Below, piece by piece: positions 59,285-64,000 of a DNA stretch of 64,000 nt. The DNA is from Cohnella faecalis (GTDB lineage: Bacteria > Bacillota > Bacilli > Paenibacillales > Paenibacillaceae): contig NZ_QXJM01000017.1 of the NCBI RefSeq assembly GCF_003570905.1, positions 1 through 64,000 on the forward strand. The letters run 5' to 3'. The position numbers and the translations under genes were made by a program. The notes under the pieces are model-generated. The model made no database searches and had not been told where the DNA came from. It was given only the letters and a program-made list of their open reading frames with translations. Each line of letters begins with the position of its first letter. Within the stretch, counting starts at the first letter, position 1.

Positions 59285-59376
59285 TGTTTGCTTATGGTTA
59301 ATAGTTAATAATGAAAGGATAAGTCGCATATTTAAGTCGGTTTTGTGGGCAGATTCATCATGAACGTCCTTCACGT

Positions 59377-59387
59377 CCCCCCCCCCC
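59377..59387. repeat. Homopolymer tract of eleven C
   Basis: An uninterrupted C11 (G11 on the operon strand) lies in the intergenic region, about 120 bases upstream of the candidate promoter. Its length is likely to be uncertain in sequencing and could vary in culture. Confidence 0.8.
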
Positions 59388-59668
59388 TTTCACCTCTTAA
59401 CTAACATAATTAGGAAGTCGCCATTTATCGACATTTTAGCAATTTCGAAAAAGATAACACAATATAGGATTCTTCAGTTTCATTAGTATTCTTCAGTTAT
59501 ATTTCCAAATTAGGCAAAAGTATGATAACCCAGTAAACCGAGATCTCTGAATATGGGGAGGTCTATTCAACCTATCTTCCATTTCTTTGCCGCTGAAGAC
59601 AGAAGCGTCGGCCGATCCATATTGATTGCTTGAGCCCAACTTTCCAGTTTCAAATGAAGGTTACACAA

Positions 59669-59708
59669 CTTAACAAATTCAAGTTTTAATACTAAAAATA
59701 AAGAAAAT
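59669..59708 (+). repeat. Imperfect direct repeat, copy 1, upstream of AraC-type gene
   Basis: It begins CTTAACAAATTCAAG and continues through a TACTAAAAATAAAG-like tail. It is matched by 59854-59893 (CTTAACAAACTCAAG, then TACTAGAATAAAGG). A further shared element CTGCAACGAAGC follows each copy (near 59797 and 59912). It is a possible regulator-binding repeat or a small duplication. Confidence 0.55.
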
Positions 59709-59853
59709 GAACACCCATTATCATTTTAGATTTACAAACAATGGAAATACAACGATAGATTATTCAGTTAATGCACAATTCTTCAGAACTCTCTGCAACG
59801 AAGCAATAGGAGGGAGAATTAGTGTCAATGATATATGATATAGTGGAATATCA

Positions 59854-59893
59854 CTTAACAAACTCAAGACTTTATACTAGAATAAAGGAATTA
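59854..59893 (+). repeat. Imperfect direct repeat, copy 2
   Basis: This is the second copy of the element described at 59669, about 185 bases downstream and 55 bases before the start of the AraC-type gene. Confidence 0.55.
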
Positions 59894-59948
59894 AAACATT
59901 CTGCAACGAAGCTATAAATGATACAAGGATGGGAGAGACCGAAATCGT

Positions 59949-60788
59949 ATGTCTATGAGCAATGAATCTCTTCCCGTAAATTTCATCGAAATCAATTTCC
60001 CCAACTCCTCCGAATGGTCAAGTTCTCACTTTCAGATCGTGTGGGAATCAGGGATGGAAAATATGCAGGATTCAACTTCAATTGCCATGGTTCGCCCGGA
60101 TCTTCCTATTGCGAAACCCACTCCACACGCCTCTGTCATCAGCATTTTATTTGAAGCCGACTTCCTTACAAAGCAAAAAAACTTAATGAATGCGAAAATG
60201 CCATTAGAAATGCCATTGAACGGGTACTCAAAGACGATATTGTCTCAAATACTCGAATACGGCAAACAATCGTCAAGCAACAGTTGGAAAAAACGAATTG
60301 CCTGTGCGATCTTCTCATTGACCATCGAATTTTTGGATTTCTTCTCTAGTGGTCAACAGTCCCCCCCTTCGCTTTTTTCAAAGCCGAAAGGCACCGAGCC
60401 TAAAGAAGCAAAAGCGATCATCTATGCCACCCGTTACATCAGAAACCATATGGCCAATCCCGATTTATCACTCGATGAATTGGCGCAGGCCATTGGCTAT
60501 AATCCCAATTACTTTTGCCAAGAGTTCAGCAGAATTCTTTCCGTGTCGCCCATCCGTTATTTAAATAAGTTGAGGCTTGATCGCGCGATGCGCTTGCTGG
60601 AACATTCCGACCATTCCGTTCGTACGATATGCAACATGGTAGGGATTCGAAATCCAAGCCGTTTAGCAAGCATGGTTAAACTTGCGTCAGGCATGAACCC
60701 ACTTGTTCTGCGAAGAACAAAAAAACTACAAAACCTGATGTATAATCAACCGACGAATACTAGTATTTCATTTAAAAAAGTTCATTAA
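59949..60788 (+). CDS. AraC-family transcriptional regulator
   Basis: This 279-residue protein starts at ATG 59949 with a weak GGGAGA upstream. The C-terminal 110 or so residues form the two helix-turn-helix AraC DNA-binding domain (ATRYIRNHMANPDLSLDELA, GYNPNYFCQEFSRILSVSP, RYLNKLRLDRAMRLLEHS, TICNMVGIRNPSRLASMVK). The second HTH is slightly unusual: it reads IRNPSRLASMVKLASGMNP where the family normally has F..FK...G..P. The N-terminal part has no recognised ligand domain. It is divergent from the NRPS operon and is the only regulator near it, so it is the likely local switch. Confidence 0.85.
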   Translation: MSMSNESLPVNFIEINFPNSSEWSSSHFQIVWESGMENMQDSTSIAMVRPDLPIAKPTPHASVISILFEADFLTKQKNLMNAKMPLEMPLNGYSKTILSQILEYGKQSSSNSWKKRIACAIFSLTIEFLDFFSSGQQSPPSLFSKPKGTEPKEAKAIIYATRYIRNHMANPDLSLDELAQAIGYNPNYFCQEFSRILSVSPIRYLNKLRLDRAMRLLEHSDHSVRTICNMVGIRNPSRLASMVKLASGMNPLVLRRTKKLQNLMYNQPTNTSISFKKVH

Positions 60789-60800
60789 TAAATAACCAAG

Positions 60801-61054
60801 GGAGACGGAACACCAAGATCCACACAGTAGTGGACGCAGTTGGTAATCCAGTGCGCCTATTTGTTTTAGCCGATAAAGCCTACGGCAACCCATGACAAGA
60901 CGCAACGTTCTGCATCCCCCCAAAGTCTAATACAGCAACTCCTTGGGAATGTGACTTTTACCATTATGAAGAACGGCATGTTGTAGAATGTTTTTTCAAC
61001 AAACTCAAACAATTCCGAGGGATCGCAACACGCTATGACAAGCATAATCACTAA
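60801..61054 (+). pseudogene. Remnant of an IS5-family transposase
   Basis: Two pieces of a DDE transposase can be read on the plus strand: TKIHTVVDAVGNPVRLFVL (from 60812), followed by ADKAYG. Then, in another frame, HYEERHVVECFFNKLKQFRG and ATRYDKH run to the TAA at 61054. These are the typical DD..E-region phrases of IS5-type transposases. The central part is deleted, no inverted repeats were recognised, and the element is dead. It lies between the cluster regulator and pheA, at the edge of the cluster. Confidence 0.75.
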
Positions 61055-61872
61055 AGAACTGTGGTCGAATAACTCCCAACTATATGTACTTGATGTTCAA
61101 ACGTTTCAAGGATTCTAATTGCTTTAACCATTCGTTGGTCATTTTGAGCAACTTCCGATTCGATTAGAAAACGATATGTCCCTAATCTCTTGCCAGTCGG
61201 TCGGGATTCGATCCAAGTGAGATTTATCCCCAGAGCAGAGAATACATTTAAAATCGATGAAAGTACCCCAGGGTTTTCATTGTTTGGGTTAATCAACATC
61301 ATGCTTTTCATTTGCTCTGCACTTTCTACTAAGCCTTTACCAACAACGATGAATCGAGTATGATTCACTGAATTGTCTTGTATTTCACTTTGGAGTATTT
61401 TTAGACCATGCTCAAAAGCAACCAATTTTGAAGCAATCGCGGCAATATTATTTTCATTTGAATCTTTAACCAATTGCGCTGCTTTAGATGTACTATCTGT
61501 ATATTCACATTTATAACTATGCTTTTTAATGAAATCTCTACATTGATTTATTGCAGGACTTATCGAACTTATTGTATTAATTGTATTCATATTGCTATCT
61601 TGATTTCCGATTAAATGAAGAGAAACTGTAAAAATAAGATCAGCCTCAATATGCAAGTCGTACATTAACAAACCATCAATGGTCGTATGAATATTACCAG
61701 CTATTGAATTTTCAATTGGTACAATACATTTATCGACTTCTTCGTTATGAACGGCTTCTAAGACATCCAATATAGATTCATACATAACCCAAATTGTCTG
61801 ATCAGAAAAAAACTGATGTGCAGCTTCTTCTGAAAATGTTCCCTTTGGACCCAAATAAGCAACTCTAATCAT
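61051..61872 (-). CDS. pheA: Prephenate dehydratase
   Basis: This 273-residue enzyme converts prephenate to phenylpyruvate in phenylalanine synthesis. I chose ATG 61872, six bases after AAGGGG, over the TTG two codons upstream. The PDT domain shows VAYLGPKGTFSEEAA, the PIENSIAGNIHTTIDGL region and the NHTRF motif (Thr-Arg-Phe, conserved in the family). The C-terminal ACT domain has ESRPTGKRLGTYRF, the usual Phe-binding motif, so feedback inhibition by Phe is expected. It overlaps the end of the IS remnant by four bases. It is not part of the NRPS operon, though it touches the same aromatic pathway as the DUF98 protein. Confidence 0.93.
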   Translation of the reverse strand: MIRVAYLGPKGTFSEEAAHQFFSDQTIWVMYESILDVLEAVHNEEVDKCIVPIENSIAGNIHTTIDGLLMYDLHIEADLIFTVSLHLIGNQDSNMNTINTISSISPAINQCRDFIKKHSYKCEYTDSTSKAAQLVKDSNENNIAAIASKLVAFEHGLKILQSEIQDNSVNHTRFIVVGKGLVESAEQMKSMMLINPNNENPGVLSSILNVFSALGINLTWIESRPTGKRLGTYRFLIESEVAQNDQRMVKAIRILETFEHQVHIVGSYSTTVL

Positions 61873-61894
61873 CTTCAACCCCTTTTTTTACACA

Positions 61895-61900
61895 ATTATA
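61895..61900 (-). promoter_or_regulatory. Candidate -10 element of pheA
   Basis: A perfect TATAAT on the minus strand lies 22 bases upstream of the ATG. No convincing -35 element is visible. It would give a very short leader. Confidence 0.35.
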
Positions 61901-61937
61901 CAGCTATTTCCCTGAAATACATCATGCTTTCCCACGT

Positions 61938-62120
61938 TTACCTCTTGTTTGCTGAATAAATTGTTACAATTCGAATCAAATGTGGCAAAGCGTCGTAAAA
62001 CACAACCCGTCCGTTCCGGGAATAATAATATCCATAATCGCAGTTCATACCGATCTTCATCGCTAACTCTACGGCCCGCAGGGATTCGTCGTCTCGCACA
62101 TGAAAACGACTGGCAAACAT
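61938..62120 (-). CDS. Small hypothetical protein or gene remnant
   Basis: This 60-residue frame reads MFASRFHVRDDESLRAVELA and ends LPHLIRIVTIYSANKR. The frame is open upstream of the ATG into the end of the DUF1801 gene, no ribosome binding site is evident, and I do not recognise the family. The composition looks protein-like rather than random, so it may be the C-terminal remnant of a lost gene. Confidence 0.3.
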   Translation of the reverse strand: MFASRFHVRDDESLRAVELAMKIGMNCDYGYYYSRNGRVVFYDALPHLIRIVTIYSANKR

Positions 62121-62155
62121 CGAGGCGTCAAACTCTTTTCGACGGTTGATTACGG

Positions 62156-62545
62156 TTATTTTTTCTTGTTCGACTTTCCTTTTGCGCGCTCTATATTGTC
62201 GGCCACTCGAAAGGCTACGATTCTGCTTATTAACTCATAAGGCAGCGGTTTCCCTATAGGAAATTGCACGGACCCCTTCGCCCCTTTGTATGCCGATAAC
62301 TCGGACTGGAACGCGCTGACACCGCCTGCCCCCGGATAAAATCCGATATGATTTTTATAAGCGGCAAAATGCACCAAATTTCCATGCAACTCGAAAGTAG
62401 GCATTTGATAGCTTATTTTCTCTTTCGCGTCGGGCGCCGATTTTTTAATAACCTCTCTCAGCGTTTGCAGTATTTCCTGAACCTCGGGAGAAAAAGTTGA
62501 AATGTAGTCGTCTATGGAGCTGTATGTTAGTTTGTTTCCTTCCAT
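62156..62545 (-). CDS. DUF1801 family protein (YdhG-like)
   Basis: This 129-residue protein starts at ATG 62545, five bases after AAAGGAG. The longer frame from 62611 lacks a site. IDDYISTFSPEVQEILQTLR, the APDAKEKISYQMPTFELHG region and HIGFYPG are typical of the DUF1801 / YdhG family of small cytosolic proteins, some of which are annotated as iron chaperones; the function is not firmly known. The end is lysine-rich (KGKSNKKK). It is divergent from tgl. Confidence 0.85.
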   Translation of the reverse strand: MEGNKLTYSSIDDYISTFSPEVQEILQTLREVIKKSAPDAKEKISYQMPTFELHGNLVHFAAYKNHIGFYPGAGGVSAFQSELSAYKGAKGSVQFPIGKPLPYELISRIVAFRVADNIERAKGKSNKKK

Positions 62546-62643
62546 AATTTCTCCTTTCGTAACCACGTATTTCTCTAATGGTATCACCAATCCCCCTATT
62601 CGCCCATACAATACCTATACACTGGTGAATCGGAGGGACATCA

Positions 62644-63426
62644 ATGATCCAGATTACAGGCTTCGATGTGGACAAAATCGATCAGTCCGCGCTATCGGAA
62701 TTGGAAAGAGCGATTTTGCAAAAAAAGCTGAAAAGCACAGTCGTCTATCGATACGATTCCCTCGAAGCCTTGTTATTCGAATTGAATATGAGAAGCAACA
62801 TTGTGGAAGCGGCCAAAGCGCTGAATTCGAGTCGCGCAGGCTTCGCCACTTTTCAAAATTCCCGAGCCAATGACCAGTTTTGGACCCGAACGGATAATGG
62901 AGGCTTCCGGCAAAGAACCGACGTCTTGGCTTCCGACGCGATAAACGATATTTCGAGAATAGCCGGCTGTACGCGTTTGAGTGCGCCACCGCCATGGTCA
63001 TTATTTTGTATAAGGCGACGCTTGATTCGATCGGCAAAGATACGTTCAACGCCTATTTTAAGGATTTGTTCTTGTATGACTGGAATTATGACAACAACTT
63101 GAAGTTAATTACGGTCGAGAATAAAAATGAAGCGTATCCGGGCGACGTCCTCTATTTTGAAAATCCCGACTTTGACCCGAAAACCCCGGAATGGAGGGGG
63201 AGAACGCAATAATGCTTGCGGATAATTTATATTTCGGTCATGGTATTGGAATCAGGACGGCGGAGGAAATGATAACCGCCCTTAATGCAAGAAGGAAACG
63301 GGCAGCACGACTTCAGCCTTCCTGACGGAGCAAATAGAGCATCCCGACTTTGAATATTTGCGCAAGCTGGAGAAACCTTTTACCGCCAGGATAGGTACAC
63401 GCACTTACATTTGCATCGGACTATAA
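62644..63426 (+). CDS. tgl: Protein-glutamine gamma-glutamyltransferase (spore coat transglutaminase), frameshifted
   Basis: The start ATG at 62644 follows GGAGGG. The pieces match the Bacillus Tgl pattern throughout: LFELNMRSNIVEAAKALNSS, the catalytic region YAFECATAMVIILYKATLD with its Cys, LYDWNYDNN, GDVLYFENPDFDPKTPEWRG, then ENAIMLADNLYFGHGIGI and a final piece ending RTYICIGL. Three single-base losses break it, near 62951 (TTT run), 63198 (GGGGG run) and 63298 (A run). Adding three bases gives 262 codons, close to the usual 245 or so. The enzyme cross-links spore coat proteins, which marks the host as a spore former. The losses have the same homopolymer character as those in the NRPS genes. 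Confidence 0.85.
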
Positions 63427-63489
63427 TTATCCGGTTGATTGAAGAAGCGATCCCAAATGGATGGCGTCGTTCACTAACCTTTTACATAC

Positions 63490-63516
63490 AAAAAACCTCC
63501 GTTTTGGAGGTTTTTT
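63490..63516. terminator. Bidirectional intrinsic terminator
   Basis: This is a perfect inverted repeat: A6 then CCTCC, a five-base loop GTTTT, GGAGG then T6. It lies between the convergent tgl and amylase-type genes and can serve both directions. Confidence 0.93.
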
Positions 63517-63517
63517 G

Positions 63518-64000
63518 TTAAAGTGTGCCGGAGCGAAGCAACTCTGTTGAGCTAATCCGAACGAACTCGGGCGCCTGATTATTTTCCGCCGATCCGGCAT
63601 GCAAAATCGCATAGCCAAATGCAGGGAGCTCAAAGTTCAATTGACCTTGCTCAGCAGTAACCGGTGTACCGGACACAATGTCCGTCCAGGCTTCGTTCGC
63701 TATGGTTGCCCGGAAAACAGAGGAACTTTCGGATTTGTTAATGAGAATGACGAACCGATCCTGAGCATCCCGGCGTTCGTAGATTAGATTCTGGTCGTTC
63801 GCCTGATCCTGCAAAAAGGTAAGAGCTCCGTCTTGCAGCGCAGGATATTGGTGTCGAAGGCTAATGGTCTGCTTGAAAAATTGGAGCAAGTCGCCGTTCT
63901 GTTTCTGCGGATCCCATTCCATACATTTGCGGCAATCGGGATCATGCCCGCCGTCCATACCGATTTCATCGCCGTAATAGATACAAGGAGCGCCCGGGAA
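63518..64000 (-). CDS. GH13 amylase-type enzyme (neopullulanase/cyclomaltodextrinase), C-terminal part
   Basis: The last 160 residues of a glycoside hydrolase family 13 enzyme; the gene begins outside the window. PGAPCIYYGDEIGMDGGHD with DPDCRKCMEWD is the hallmark of the neopullulanase/maltogenic amylase/cyclodextrinase group (the end of the catalytic barrel). LRHQYPALQDGALTFL and the beta-sandwich C domain follow, ending RISSTELLRSGTL. It is unrelated to the cluster and convergent with tgl. Confidence 0.88.
   Translation of the reverse strand, partial: FPGAPCIYYGDEIGMDGGHDPDCRKCMEWDPQKQNGDLLQFFKQTISLRHQYPALQDGALTFLQDQANDQNLIYERRDAQDRFVILINKSESSSVFRATIANEAWTDIVSGTPVTAEQGQLNFELPAFGYAILHAGSAENNQAPEFVRISSTELLRSGTL

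Larger units (their letters stand above)
59102..59948. other. Divergent intergenic region of 847 bases
   Basis: There is no credible gene here. It is AT-rich, especially from 59400 to 59940. It holds a candidate promoter for the NRPS operon (59256-59284), an 11-base C run (59377-59387), several copies of ATTCTTCAG (near 59470, 59488 and 59773), and two imperfect direct repeats upstream of the AraC-type gene. The length and repeats suggest a regulated divergent promoter region. Confidence 0.7.

Noticed and set aside
60866-61051. Minus-strand 61-residue open frame
   Set aside because: Antisense to the transposase remnant, which explains the sequence better.
1-64000. tRNA, rRNA, CRISPR, phage or conjugation genes
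   Set aside because: I looked and saw none; the only mobile trace is the IS5-type remnant.

Overview
The window reads as DNA from a spore-forming member of the Bacillales, most likely the Paenibacillaceae. The reasons are a Bacillus-type spore-coat transglutaminase (tgl), purine-rich ribosome binding sites of the AAGGAGG type, a surfactin-like starter condensation domain, and mid-range base composition. The genus is inference. Almost the whole window (1 to about 59.1 kb, minus strand) is one non-ribosomal peptide synthetase (NRPS) locus transcribed right to left. It continues past the left edge, so the end of the assembly line, including any thioesterase, is not visible.

Layout in transcription order. 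A divergent AraC-type regulator (59949-60788, plus) and an 847-base intergenic region precede the operon. The operon starts with two ABC exporter half-transporters (59101-57323 and 57323-55447) and a DUF98/chorismate-lyase-like protein (55466-54942). NRPS gene A (54937-50560) is starter C-A-T-E. NRPS gene B (about 50540-47904) is half C-A-T. Next come a membrane serine peptidase resembling ClbP (47838-46264), a NodU/CmcH-type carbamoyltransferase (46267-44286) and an MGT-type glycosyltransferase (44205-42946). NRPS gene C (42857-34078) is C-A[luciferase-like monooxygenase]-T-C-A-T-E. NRPS gene D (34050 to beyond base 1) carries at least nine further modules.

Specificity codes read by eye suggest: acyl-Gly1 / Cys-like-or-unusual 2 / alpha-hydroxy-Gly3 / Gly4 / D-X5 / D-Tyr-like6 / Thr7 / Tyr-like8 / X9 / D-basic10 / D-Ile-like11 / Thr12 / Tyr-like13 / ... 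The expected product is an acylated, glycosylated and carbamoylated peptide. Its most unusual feature is a glycine adenylation domain interrupted by a monooxygenase. The two glycine modules that end in an epimerization domain (1 and 4) have lost that domain's catalytic HH motif.

Modules 5-14 are almost identical to each other except for about 230 residues inside each A domain. The family therefore looks amplified and homogenised, with specificity cassettes exchanged. A sharp switch from divergent to homogenised sequence lies inside the first C domain of gene D near 33.55 kb.

Many genes are broken by single-base frameshifts, nearly all in homopolymer runs and restored by adding one base. The stretch 23.83-25.9 kb is dense with indels. 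I read these as long-read consensus errors rather than true decay.

The right end (60.8-64 kb) is ordinary chromosome: an IS5-type transposase remnant, prephenate dehydratase, a DUF1801 protein, tgl, a terminator, and the end of a GH13 amylase-type gene.
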